Assembly (NCBI GenBank): GCA_038030265.1 | Contig: CM075943.1 | Coordinates: forward strand, 27,404,001 to 27,468,000 | Direction of reading: 5' to 3' | DNA length: 64,000 nucleotides | DNA from: Corythucha ciliata | Taxonomy: Eukaryota > Arthropoda > Insecta > Hemiptera > Tingidae | In this document: piece by piece, positions 44,712 to 56,300 of the stretch | Layout: every line of letters begins with the position of its first letter | How positions within the stretch are numbered: position 1 is the stretch's first letter | The notes under the pieces: model-generated | What the model saw: the letters and a program-made list of their open reading frames with translations, nothing else | The model's database searches: none | What the model was told of the DNA's origin: nothing | Program-made: the position numbers and the translations under genes

Positions 44712-45790
44712 TTAATTTTGACTCGTATTTCTTTTTAAAAAGGGCCGCAAGTGATCGAGGTGTTTCTTTGTGGACCAGCCGTTCACATTGACCAGATAAA
44801 CAACATTTCCCAGTCTCTTTTCGATGACTCCTTCTTCCCAACGCTGTCCTCGCCTTCCAAATTTTCTAACGTACACCCTTTCACCGATTTGTAACTTTCT
44901 CAGCTTCTTGTGGTCAAAAAGGTTTGACCTTTGTTCCAATTTTGGTTAAATCAGGTCAAGAACCGTTCTAATTTTACGCCCAAACATCAGTTCCGATGGC
45001 GATATTCCTGTCGAACTGTGGGGAGTGCATCGGTAGGACGTAGAAACTGTGTTAACTTATAATTGAGCTAACCTTTTTCATCCAACGATTTCTTCAACGC
45101 CAATTTCATTGTTTGAACGTACCTCTCGGCCTGCCCATTGGATGATACGGTGGAATAGTTTTGTGCGTAATACCATTTGTTCGTAGAAACTCCTGAAATT
45201 CTCGTGCAGTAAACGAAGTGCCGCTGTCGCTTATCAGAACCCTCGGAATTCCAAACCGTGAAAAAATGGTTCGTAGACTTTATATGGTGTTCAGTCTGGA
45301 AATTGAGGAGACTGGAATCACCTCTAACCATTTACTGAACGAATCGACGACGATAAGGAAGTATCTTCCGAGAAAAGGCCCTGCATGATCCACATGGATT
45401 CGTGTCCAAAGGGTGATCTGGGGCTTTGTTGCAGTTTCTCTGATTTTCTGAACAAGCTTTGCAGTCACCGACCATTCTCTCGATAGCAACATCCACTCCT
45501 CGGGCGAGAGCTTTCATCTTTGAAATTCCGACATGTGACGAATGTAGTTCATTGAGGATATCGCTTCTCAAAGTTGTTGGAATAACGAATCGAGCGTTTC
45601 TCATAAGGCAGCAGCCTTGCTCGATCGATAGTTCGTTCGTGATATCCTTGAACGGTTTGATTTCTATACCTGTACCGTTAGTCAAATGTGAGATCACACG
45701 GGCTAAATCGGGATCTTTCAATGTCTCCCTTGCAATGTCGTGATGTGGAACTGGTAAAAATTCAATTTGTCTTGGCCATGGTATGGTGAA
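44712..45790 (-). pseudogene. Degenerate gypsy integrase fragment, copy B
   Basis: Same structure and frameshifts as 32112-33190, shifted by about 12.6 kb. A stop created near 45068 (gagcta against gagcga in copy A) shortens the core piece. Pieces: zinc domain 45817-45332, core start 45492-45280, core continuation 45331-45068, C-terminal module 44939-44712. Confidence 0.85.
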
Positions 45791-46125
45791 AGCCCATTCT
45801 TCTTGAGAGTTCTCCACACACTTGTTTGTGACGTATGCACCGCTAACGAAATTCGACGAGTGCTCGTTGTTGGGTCACGTTCAACTTCCATTAAAATGTC
45901 CTCAACGTCGATATTCTCTTCCCTTTCCGAATTCGTCGATCGTCTTGGGAACGCTCCAGTTTCACGAAGCGTTCTAAAAACCCGCGAAAAGGTATTTCTG
46001 GCCGGCAATCTTCGGTTTGGGAATTCAAGATGATATGCTCGCTGGGCGGCTCGGTCATTTCCTCTACACATTCCGTAGAAAAACATTATGTCGGCGTACT
46101 CTTCGTTAGTAAAATGTCGAGGCAT
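45791..46125 (-). pseudogene. DUF4817 transposase N-terminus, copy B
   Basis: Same as copy A but without the 4-bp gcat insertion. After the DUF4817 domain the frame continues into the second helix-turn-helix (SVWRTLKKNGLSPYHGQ) and is then cut off by the gypsy fragment. Its 5' terminal repeat is at about 47286-47332. Confidence 0.8.
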
Positions 46126-48424
46126 TTTTAATAGTACCCTGACAAAATAAGTTGACTAAAATTCGCTTTAGTAAACTATCATACGTTCGGAAACGTAACA
46201 ACAGTAACAACGAATACTTTTTCAGCTCTATGAACCCCTGAACACATTTCACGTGTAGTAATGAGGCATTCTCCCGAAAATGATCATGCAAGGAGGACCA
46301 ATTTATTGGGCTGTGACGTTTCACAGCCTCTCGCCGTAATAATCTAAATTCGTTTGGCCATCAAAAATTTGCGGTCTAGAGCAACACAAAGTGAGCAAGA
46401 AACGGGGGGGAATTTTGAACGCTCAATTAAATTAAATTTATTTCAAGTTAAGGTTCTTCTTCAATCGTTGATCTCAACTAATTCGGAGAGAAAAAACGAT
46501 GTACAAAGATCGCAATCTACTGAGCTAATCTAAACCTGATGAGTGGTGACTGATGAGTAGGAATGCCCTAGTTCAAGTCCTAACGCAGCAGTTCATCCAC
46601 GATCTCACGCATAGTGAGCCTCGTTGTGAAAATTGATCGTACAAAGGGTACCGGCGATAAGGTGAAATGTTCAAGTCTAGTGTACACCCTAACGCTGTTC
46701 ATCCAGCACCTCAGCTCACATGGTGAGCCTCGTTGTGAATTGAATCCTTACTTCAAGCATTGAGGGCAGCCTGCTCGGAGAAACACAATACCCTAAGGAA
46801 AGGACGTTTACAATGGCCTATTCGGCTTCTTTTAACACAGCAAGTTACATTTTTTTGCATTCGAACTTGATTGCTGAAGTCAGAGGGTTGCAAACTTCAA
46901 CTACCAGAACACCGTTCGAAAGTACACAGAACTGGGTAGTTTTCCACAACTTTGCCCATCAATGCGTGCACTAGCAGCTGATTGATACCGATGTGAAATG
47001 TATTGGTAATTTCAAAAAAATACTTTTTTCACTTTTCACATGGCTGAAATAGCCACGCGCGAGCGACATTTTTTGATTTTCATGGTGGTTTCAGGAACAG
47101 GATTTTGTCCTCTTTCCGAATCAACCGTCATTTTTTGTCTAACCTCCGTCGGTGAGCCGTGAACACGACAATTATTGTAAAAAGTAATGAAACTGGGAAA
47201 AAACAGGAAAATGCTCATATCTCGTAACCAAAGCATTTTCGGCTATGCGTCTACATGACGTTTTTTGTGCGTCCAGGTACGTACTATCACCTGTGAAAGT
47301 TTGTCACATTCCTCCTGAATCACCCTGTATATCAATTGTTTTCAAATGTTTTTTAAACAAATATTTGGATACAAAATGTTTGAACAAAGTTTAATTGAAC
47401 CTGATTTTTTAAACATATGTTTTCGCGTAAAATTCAAATGAGATTACAATCGTAGGTACATACCGAGGATATTCCGCTTATCTCCACCTAATCGGGCCCA
47501 GATTGTTTTTCTGTCACAATTAGCGGCTGCCCACATTAAAGGTAGGGAGAAATAAATAGATAATTAGTTTTTATGAGTTTATGAATTTTATTTAAAATTC
47601 GAGGAAAATCAAAATTGAAATTCGGGCTCTGCTGGGCAAGTCTCAAGACGTCAAGACTATAGGTTTCATATGAGATCATGAAAAATGAAATATTCCAAGT
47701 ACTTAGCGCGTAAAACGGTGAGGGGTTACTTGGCGAGGGGTAGTACTTGCATGCCCCCATAAGCTGAGTGGTGGTCAGGAAGGCACAAGTGATGAGACGG
47801 ACCTGCACCCCCTGCTTTTTGTACGAGTCATCACTAACTTTTTCAGTTTTTCTTCCCCTACCCGCGGTCTTCTCACACGCTTCGCGAACTTCTTTCTTCG
47901 TTTTTTCCGTCCACATGACACATGGGAAGCTGGTCTATGGGCGACACGGACACCGCGTCAGAGCCAGTTTAGTAATAATTCAGTTCGTTCGTCCGTTGAT
48001 TGCGCGAATATAAAGTGAATGTGAGATTATTTGCGTGTGTGTACATACTTGTTTTTCGAGAACTGCTGGCGAGTACTCTACTATTCATTATTTTATACTT
48101 TTTACTTCACGTTATGCTGACAAATTAGATTTATCATTGTGGAACACTTCACTAAAAAACGAATATTAGATCCGTTCCATAGTTTGAAAAGTGCTACACT
48201 AGCACTGGAGATCACGTTTTTAATCAAACAACTTTTATGAATAAATATATAAAACGAATGGATACGTAGTTCGAGTTCATATAGTAGTGGTTGCACTTTT
48301 TAAAAAATGGTATGGGCCAATATTATTTTCACTTGAAAGTGTTGAAGATTATGATAGGGATTATTAGTTTTTATGTTCACCTGTTCACGATGGGCTTTTT
48401 CCTCTGGAGCTGCGGTATACCATT
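46126..48424. other. Transposon leader and unannotated sequence, copy B
   Basis: Repeats 33530-35827. No gene recognised. Copy B has one extra T in the run at about 47841, which lengthens a frame (47916-47536) relative to copy A; I do not regard it as a gene. Confidence 0.4.
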
Positions 48425-48705
48425 GGGGGGGGGGCATAGAGGTTTTGATAGTAAAGTGCATTAATTTGGTCTCGTCCGCTAATCGTGTCACATAATCGCG
48501 ATACATTTTGCCGATGACTTATTTAGGTCATATAGAACAAGACCAGGGGGCCTGTTCTGCAAAATTTCATAGTGTTCCTAGGAATATCCTTTCCACCCGT
48601 CCGACCCGAATTAAATCACGTGTTGATGGGGAGAACGGGTGGAAAGAGACAGTGATAGTGACAGTCAAAAGTCATAGAACAGGGGGCCAGCTCCCAATTC
48701 AGTAA
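48425..48705. other. Unannotated, with short hairpin
   Basis: Begins with a poly-G tract. A ~90-bp hairpin at 48575-48650 (tttccacccgtc…gaacgggtggaaa) resembles the hairpin element downstream of MOSMO (6036-6182). Confidence 0.5.
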
Positions 48706-48844
48706 AGCCGCCTTCACATGCGGGCTGTGACAGCCTAAGCTTTGAGCTGTAGCCAATCAAAGAGCCGCCCGCGTTTGAATTAATTATATTTCATTGGACA
48801 CAGCTGAAAGCTGAGCTTTTTTCAGATCACATGTGAAGCAGGCT
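48706..48844. mobile_element. 139-bp MITE with TAA duplications
   Basis: Ends AGCCGCCTTCACATG and CACATGTGAAGCAGGCT, flanked by TAA at 48703-48705 and 48845-48847. Contains an inner palindrome cctaagctttgagctg / cagctgaaagctgagct. Fits a Harbinger-type TWA target and is similar in layout to 28273-28414. Confidence 0.7.
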
Positions 48845-49957
48845 TAACTCTTAACGCGTGGATTAGCAAATTTTCTCAGCTGATTACTTTCAATTATTCA
48901 CCTTGTTTATTTCGCTATCGCACGCGTTAGGATTAGGAGCAACTATACATATACAGGGTGTTCATAAATTACCTCGACAGAGAAAGTATGTGATAGTACA
49001 CCTCATTTGTGATCGAAATCACTATTTGAGGTTTTTTGGAATTCCTCTTAGTTTTCGAGATATCGTCAATTTCGTGTTTTTTCGTGACCCTCCGTTTTTG
49101 TACGATAAGTGACTAGTACAACCTCATCAACAGGTGCTAGACTAAAAGTAAGTAGCTCATTGCAAAGAGCATACAATTTCCTTCAATATTGGTCCTCAAC
49201 TCAATAAAATCATATCAAGGCCCTAGCCGTTAGGGCATTAGATATCGGAAAGAAACACGTTTTTCGCATTTCTGCCCAATTTTCGTCACCGATTTACATC
49301 ATTTCGTCAGAGGAAAATATTTTTTTGCATTCATAAGGACAACTTCCTCATAATGTCAGCTTTCCAATCACATGCCATTGTTACCAGTTTTCACCACCTA
49401 TCGAAGAGTTATGAGCACTAAACGATACCCAAACTGAAAAATAACCCGCAAAGAGGACCTATTGAATGAGGTGAATCCACATTATAATTACCTGTTTCCA
49501 ACGGGTTAGACAATTTTAATGCAGGCAGTTAGCTAAATCTAACGCTAATTTACATTTTTCTGTAGAAAAGGGGTGGGGGTGAAGTTTAAAATATCGTTAG
49601 TGCCTTCAAGTTCACGCTTTAATAACTAGAAAAGTTACATTTTCGAACGTTCTTGAAAATAATTAAAAAAATAAAAAATTAAAGGAATAAAATTATAAAA
49701 ATTTAAGGAATACAAAATTAAATCCATAATTTTTTAAATTATTGCTGATACATAATAAAACAAAATTAGGATTGTTCAAAGTGTCCTCCCTGTATGTCGA
49801 TGAATGCAAAGCCGGCCCTTCACCTAACTGCGTTATATCCCCAGTTTTCCTCGCGTGATTATCGAATACGATTGTCCAGCTCATCTCTCGTCCCAAATTA
49901 TTTTCAAGAACGTTCGAAAATGTAACTTTTCTTATAGGTATGCTTACTAATCTTATA

Positions 49958-50355
49958 TACAGGGTGTTCATAAAAGAATGCCCTAGTTTCAAAAATCTGT
50001 ATTTCTGAAAATATTTAATTTACAGACATGAAATTGGTCCCAAATGAAAGATTATAATTCACAGTTTTTTTCCCATACCTACAAATGTTCTATATGTCCA
50101 CCTCCAACAGCACGAACGACGTCAATGCGGTAATTAAGCTCATCCCAGACCTTCATTAGCATGTCGGGTGTCACACTTAGTACTGCAGCTTGAATACGCA
50201 TACGAAGATCCTTTAACTGGTGGTGCGATCTCTCGGCAACCGAAAAAACTATGGAACTTCTACTTTCATAAGGAATCAACTTTTTCTCGCTAAGTTTAAA
50301 AATAGCGAAGTTACAGATTTTTGAAACTAGGGCATTCTTTTATGAACACCCTGTA
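49958..50355 (-). mobile_element. DUF4817/IS630-type MITE with transposase C-terminal remnant
   Basis: Ends TACAGGGTGTTCATAAAAGA and its complement extend for about 45 bp, with TA at both outer edges. On the minus strand 50279-50079 encodes a tail …LRMRIQAAV-SVTPDMLMKVWDELNYR-DVVRA-GGGHIEHL, which is the C-terminal end of DUF4817-family transposases. The element is therefore an internally deleted derivative retaining the last exon end. Confidence 0.8.
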
Positions 50356-50453
50356 CTTATTATCTAGTTATTAAAGCGTGAACTTGAAGGCACTAACGAT
50401 ATTTTAAACTTCACCCCCACCCCTTTTCTACAGAAAAATGTAAATTAGCGTTA

Positions 50454-50845
50454 GGCTGGCCGTCCAGTGGACGCGATTTCGCGCGAAGAGGCGAAGAGCG
50501 AAAAGGCGCGAATTCGAGCGAACAGTGGCTGGCCGTCCAGTGGACGCGATTTCGCCTCTTCGCGCGTTCAAAATCAAACTCGTTTGTTCGCCTTCGCCCT
50601 TGTTCGCGCGAAAGTGGCGCTTTCAGTGGACGGGGTCCCATGTAAATCGACGTGTTTGAAACAAGGCGAACTGTTCGCGCGAATTCGCTCTTCGCCTCTT
50701 CACGCGAAAGTGACTTCGCGCGAAATCGCGCGTTTTCAGTGGACGGGGTCCCATGTAAATCAACGTGTTTGAAACAAGGCAAACTGTTCGCGCGAATTCG
50801 CTCTTCGCCTCTTCGCGCGAAATCGCCTCCACTGGACGGCCAGCC
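50454..50845. mobile_element. CpG-rich 392-bp MITE with TTA duplications
   Basis: Ends GGCTGGCCGTCCAGTGGACG and its imperfect complement …CCACTGGACGGCCAGCC, flanked by TTA at 50451-50453 and 50846-50848. The other arm of the host element preserves the empty site (gcgttagattt in complement at about 49532), which proves the insertion. The inside is made of repeats: the end sequence recurs at 50529, and a ~115-bp unit with gacggggtcccatgtaaatc occurs twice (50622, 50740). Unusually rich in CG (ttcgcgcgaa motifs). Confidence 0.9.
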
Positions 50846-51378
50846 TTAGATTTAGCTAACTGCCTGCATTAAGTTTGTCTAACCCGTTGGAAACAGGTAA
50901 TTATAATGTGGATTCACCTCATTCAATAGGTCTTCTTTGCGGGTTATTTTTCAGTTTTGGTATCGTTTAGTACTCGATAGGTGGTGAAAACTGGTAACAA
51001 TGGCATGTCATTGAAAAGCTGACATTATGAGGAAATTTTCCTTACGAATGCAAAAAAATATTTTCCTCTGACGAAATGATGTAAATCGGTGACGAAAATT
51101 GGGCAGAAATGCGAAAAACGTGTTTCTTTCCGATATCTAATGCCCTAACGGCTAGGGCCTTGATATGATTTTATTGAGTTGAGGACCAATATTGGAGGAA
51201 ATTGTATGCTCTTTTCAATGAGCTACTTACTTTTAGTCTAGCACCTGTTGATGAGGTCGTACTAGTCACTTATCGTAAAAAAACGGAGGGTCACGAAAAA
51301 AACACGAAATTGACGATATCTCGAAAACCAAGAGGAATTCCAAAAAACCTCAAATAATGATTTCGATCACAAATGAGG

Positions 51379-52560
51379 AACGAAGGTACCAAAGCAACTA
51401 ACCAAGCATGAGGCACGGAGCACACTGAAAGGCTCTGACCCACGATGGTTTCTAAGCGCTAGGTTTATGAACGGCTGGCCTTCTAACTAAATTTCGAAAA
51501 GGTAGCGCTCCAAGCGTAAAGCCGACTAAAAACTCTGTCTCAATTATGAACAATAGATTTTCCACCATAGATAAAGGAAGTATACTATAGATGGGAAACT
51601 GGCGGTGGTGGGGATAAGACAGTCTTTTGCGCTCCCTGGCGTTAAGCCGCCCAACTATTTTCACCGAAATCACCGGTAGATAGCGGTAGTTTTTCTCTTT
51701 CACTTACTTTATTAATAGGTCTGTTCCAGTGAGGTGTTGGGAAAATATTCGGAGTAGATTTGCTATAGGACCAGCCAATATTTTATTGGCTGGTACCATG
51801 GCAAATTTGCTCCAAACATGTTTCCAAATACCTTACTGGAACAGACTAATATTTCTATTGGTTCAAAAAGAAAAAAACTGATCCAATATTTTTATGGTTG
51901 TTATTTTATTGACAAAATTTCACAAATAGGAGTATTCATGAACCTTGTATTTTTGTTATTATACTACAATCCGAACAGATGGGTGTAGTTCACAGAAACG
52001 GAGAAATTTGACACACACGCACGAGAATACGAAATTAACATACGTCGATAGCATGTAATGTTGAACTTGTGAAAATGAATACCCTTAATAACTCAGAAAT
52101 ACTTTTAAGGTAGGAACAGCGGTTCGTTCTTAGAACGCTTGAAAAGTAAAAAAAGAAATGCGTTCTGGAAGAGAGAAAAAAAAAATCAAGGCGAGGGAGT
52201 CGTTCTGAAAAGAACGGTTGAAATATAGACAGAAAAAAAGGCAGGAATAAAAGAGAAAAAGGAAAAACAAGGATTTGAACGAAGGTACCAAAGCGACTAA
52301 CCAAGCACGAGGCACGGAGCACACTGAAAGGCTCTGACCCACGATGGTTTCTAAGCGCTAGATTCCTGAGCGGCTGGCCTTCTAACTAAATTTCGAAAAG
52401 GTAGCGCTCCAAGCGTAAAGCCGACTAAAAACTCTGTCTCAATTATGAACAATAGAGTTTCCACCCCATGGTTTGGAGCGCTACCTTTTCGAAATTTAGT
52501 TAGAAGGCCAGCCGCTCAGGAACCTAGCGCTTAGAAACCCTCGTCGGTCAGAGCCAGGGG
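51379..52560. repeat. Repeat family B with ~185-bp direct repeats
   Basis: 51379-51563 is repeated directly at 52278-52463 (aacgaaggtaccaaagc…ggccttctaactaaatttcg), and part of it is inverted at 52468-52560, giving a hairpin around 52464. The middle part 51720-52277 matches 61969-62700 in reverse orientation. No gene recognised; perhaps an unclassified non-autonomous element. Confidence 0.65.
51718..51852. repeat. Palindromic hairpin, also at 62566-62692
   Basis: Arms gtctgttccagtgaggtgtt and its imperfect complement near ttactggaacagac, with center ccagccaatattttattggctgg. The second copy is at 62566-62692. Confidence 0.75.
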
Positions 52561-52856
52561 GGTGACACTCATGGCGGGACGGGAAGAATCATTTGGGGGG
52601 AAGTTCCCCGTTAGACTCGTACCAACGTAACATATTATTAAAAATAAGTAAACAGAGAAAGTGATCATATGGTGGCAGCATTGTTAATAAAAACACATTT
52701 TTTTTGCTTGATGCTGTTTTAAATAGACGTCGGCCATTTATTTTCAAAAAGTACTTGGAGACTTTTTACGAGATTTTTTTTTGTTTCTCGACTATTTCCT
52801 CGCTTTTTCTAGCCATTTTGTCAATTTTGTGGCTACGAAAATCGAGTATTCAAGGT
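52561..52856. other. Left flank of the BEL/Pao insertion
   Basis: No gene seen. The last five bases before the LTR (52852-52856, AAGGT) are the target duplication of the BEL/Pao element. Confidence 0.5.
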
Positions 52857-53356
52857 TGTTCATGAATTGAGTGGACTGTATTAATAGTAAAGTGAAAATG
52901 GTGCAAAATGCGAAAAAAAAGGATGCTAGCAAAAACCAGAAAACGATTTAACAAAAAAAGGCAAAAGGGACAAAGAATAGGAAAGGGATAGCTCACCGTT
53001 AAGGGCAAAACGGCCACGATGAAAAAATCCGTAAAACACAGAGCCGAGAATTATTCAAACTTTTTTAAAAATAACCGTTTCACAACACGCGACAACTCGG
53101 TTCGGTTTCGGCAGGCAGAATGTGGTGTATTAGTCGAGGGTAAAAGTGGGCTAAAGTGGGAAGCAAAAAAAACGCGGGAAAACATGGACGAAGGGATAGG
53201 AAAAGGAAAACCTATTATGGCTGAGCCATTTTTACAATCGATTAAAAAATGAAAACGAGTTAATTAAAATGAATTAATATAAACGAAAAAATCGAAACTT
53301 TAAACAAAAAAATTTATATATATATATTTTTTTAAAAAACCCAGATATTCCGAACA
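52857..53356 (-). repeat. BEL/Pao 3' LTR
   Basis: 500 bp, TG…CA type ends with 5-bp terminal inverted repeats TGTTC/GAACA; carries a 77-codon open frame on the plus strand shared with the other LTR, of no known function. Confidence 0.93.
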
Positions 53357-53367
53357 TCCCCCCAGCC
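53357..53367 (-). promoter_or_regulatory. BEL/Pao polypurine tract
   Basis: On the minus strand GGCTGGGGGGA stands immediately before the 3' LTR, the expected plus-strand primer. Confidence 0.6.
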
Positions 53368-53381
53368 TTGAAGCAAGTGGT

Positions 53382-56300
53382 TCAAAAATTTCGAACTTCC
53401 TCTTCGATCGGAAGAGGAACGACCGTGACAACAGGTCTCACAAAATACTTGGAAACGTATTTTCCATCGACGCAGGTACCCGTCCGAACCTTTACAACTC
53501 TTACTTCTCCTGAGCCATCCGGATAAACCTCGGTAATTCTACCTGTTGCCCACGAGAGCGGAGTAACATTATCTTCTTTTAAAAGAACCAAGGTACCCAC
53601 AGTTAAAGGAGAACTCCTTTTTGTCCATTTAGAACGATTTTGGAGTTGTGACAAATACTCCTTATGCCACCTTGACCAAAAGCTATGCTGTAGGTGCCTC
53701 ACAAGAGCCCATCTGTGGACAATTTGTTGAGGAGTCTTGTCTGCAGAGACTGGAAATGGAATCATCATCAAAGGTCCTTGAGTTAAAAAATGCCCAGGTG
53801 TAAGGGGCTCGAGATCATTTGGATCGGTACTTCGCGGGCATAATGGCCTAGAATTTAGACAAGCCTCGACTCTAGCGAGAACTGTGGTGAGTTCCTCAAA
53901 CGTCATGATTACGTTACCCATGATTCTCCGCAAGTGAGTTTTGACTGAACGTACTAGAGATTCCCACAAACCACCAGCGTGGGGCATCTGAGGGGGATTG
54001 AAGAACCAGGTGATTCCACGACTCGCATACCAATTATGAATGATTTCTTCATTGCTCAGGAGAGACCAGAAGCGTCGTAGCTCCCGTTCGGCTCCTACGA
54101 AATTGCTCCCGTTATCCGAATAAAGTTCCAACACCATGCCCCTTCTGCTCACAAAACGCTCAAGGGCAGCCAAAAATGCCTCAGTGCTTAACGACGAGAG
54201 TACTTCCAAGTGACACGCTTTCGTGGTCATACACACGAAAACGCACACGTATGCTTTTACAATAGGTGCCTTGCGGAGCAGGGAGGCCTTTAGCGACAGG
54301 GGTCCGAGGCAGTCCAGGCCAGTTTTTAAAAATGCCTTGCATGGCGCATGAAGAGAGGATGGATCCACTCTGGTTTTCGGTAGGTTTCCCATGATAGGGG
54401 TGTTGGGGTCTGTAGGGTTGACGCGAAAGCAGGCGACACATTTGTGAAAAACCGCCCTAACCCGCCGTCTGGCTGACACAATCCAGAATCTTTGGGCCAA
54501 CATTGCCAAGAGAGCAGACGGCCCTGGGTGCCCAAAGTGAATGTGGTAAAAATTAACAACCAGATCGGTCAGGGGGGAACGATTTGGCAGGAGAATTGGA
54601 TGACGTGCGTCGTAGGACCTGTTTGCGGCCATAATTCGTCCACCTACTCTTAATAAACCTTTATCATCAATAAAAGGTGCCAAACCTGCTAGAGTCTTGG
54701 GCAAAACATGCCCTAGTTTCAACGCGGAAATTTCTTTTCCAAAATTTCTTTGTTGAACGTGGGAAATACACAATTCGAGAGCTTTAGCCAGCTCGTGCGT
54801 CTTCAAGGGACCTCTTGGTCTTCGACACGAGGGAGTCAAAAACCGAAAACAGTAGGCCAGAACTCGTTGAAGCTTCAAGAGATTTGAGAAGCGACTAATA
54901 ATGTTGTCCAGAAAGGGACAGATCTGAACAGTCAAACATTTGACACTGACCTTCTCCTCCAGATCAAATGAACTTAAGTCGGTTGTGGGAGGTTTGAAAA
55001 AAGACCATGCTTTTGGATCTTGTGACAACCACGAAGGGCCTTGCCACCACGGAGTATTACCGATTAAACAGCTGGGAAGAGAACCTCTAGTCGCCACATC
55101 CGCCGGATTGTCCTCCGACCGAACGTGCCGCCAATCCTCCGGCCTAGTCAATTGCTGGATCTGGTCCACTCGATTGGCGACAAAAGTTTGCCATCTATTA
55201 GGGGTCGAACTGACCCAATAAAGCACTATAGTAGCGTCACACCAACAGAAGGTCGCCTCGATATTTACAACCTTGGTCAAAATGTCCTTGGCTGTATTTA
55301 TGAGTTGTGCGAGCAAGTGTGCACCACACAATTCTAACCGCGGAAGCGTAATTTTTCGTTTTACCGGGGCTACTTTGGTTTTAGCCATTATCAAAAATAC
55401 CTTGGACCCGGATGATGTACGCGCTAATAAATAAACGACAGCCGCGTAGGCGTTTTCGCTTGCATCACAGAAACCGTGAAGTTCATATTTTGGATCTTCG
55501 CCAAAAGAACGAAAGCAACGAGGAAGTTTAAGATTTTCAAATGAACTAAAATCTTTTGCAAGCTCGTCCCAACGACTTAAAAGAGGTGTCGGAAGGGGAT
55601 CGTCCCATCCTAATTTATCTGCCCATAAATCCCGCAAAAACAATTTCGCAACTAAAACGCTTGGGGCAATAAAACCCAAAGGATCGAACAGTCGAGCCGT
55701 GAATGAAAGCACCGAACGTTTAGTCCGTGCTCCCTCGGAATCAGACACCTTAAAAGTAAAAACGTCTTCCTTTGGACTCCACTGCAGCCCTAACACCTTA
55801 ACGAAGGGATCGGCTGTGTCAAAAGACAGCAGCTCAGGGTCCGCGCAGTCACTGGACTCAACTTCACACAAAACTTCGGGAAAATTAGTTCTCCACTTTC
55901 TCATGGAAAAACCTCCACGTTTTAAAAGGGCTGTCAACTGGACAATCAGGTCTTTAGCTTCCTCTGTGGAGCGGCAATTTCCCAATAAATCGTCAACGTA
56001 GGTGTTTTGAAGCAACTGCTGAGCCGCGAGAGGATAGTTGTCCTTTTCTTCATAGCAAAGTTGATGAAGGGTCCTAATGGCCAGGTACGGCGAACAAGAC
56101 ACGCCAAATACAACCGATTTCATTTTGTACACATTTAGAGGTTCAGTCTCCGAGGCACGCCACAAAAAAAGTTGATACTTTGCGTGTTCGGGAATGATGG
56201 ATATTTGGCAAAACATGCGCCTAATATCTCCAATCAAAACGACTGGCTCCCTCCGAAAGAGCGTAAGAACTTCAAAAATATTTTTCTGCAGTTTAGGACC

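Larger units (their letters stand above)
37258..48424. repeat. Large duplicated block, copy B (with LTR insertion)
   Basis: Corresponds to 30636-35827. It consists of 37258-37578, then the LTR element 37579-43554 plus the repeated CCCG (43555-43558), then 43559-48424. Without the insertion the block is about 5187 bp, against 5192 bp in copy A. It includes TIR-element copy 2, truncated on its left at 37258 and ending at 44224. Confidence 0.93.
48952..51378. mobile_element. Long inverted-repeat element with nested insertions
   Basis: The left arm 48952-49630 starts TACAGGGTGTTCATAAATTA and is mirrored by the right arm 50365-51378 (for example ctagccgttagggcatt with aatgccctaacggctag). The right arm lacks the last ~60 bp, where another repeat abuts. 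Inside the loop lies a second TACAGGGTG element (49958-50355), and the right arm is interrupted by a CpG-rich MITE (50454-50845). An additional short inverted pair (49631-49656 with 49907-49930) flanks the first loop part. Confidence 0.8.

Noticed and set aside
50467..50849. Open frames in the CpG-rich MITE on both strands
   Set aside because: They are read-through of tandem ttcgcgcgaa repeats with no domain; both strands are open for compositional reasons.
53019..53252. Plus-strand 77-codon frame in the BEL/Pao LTR as a gene
   Set aside because: It lies in LTR sequence antisense to the element, has no known domain and is present only because the LTR is duplicated.
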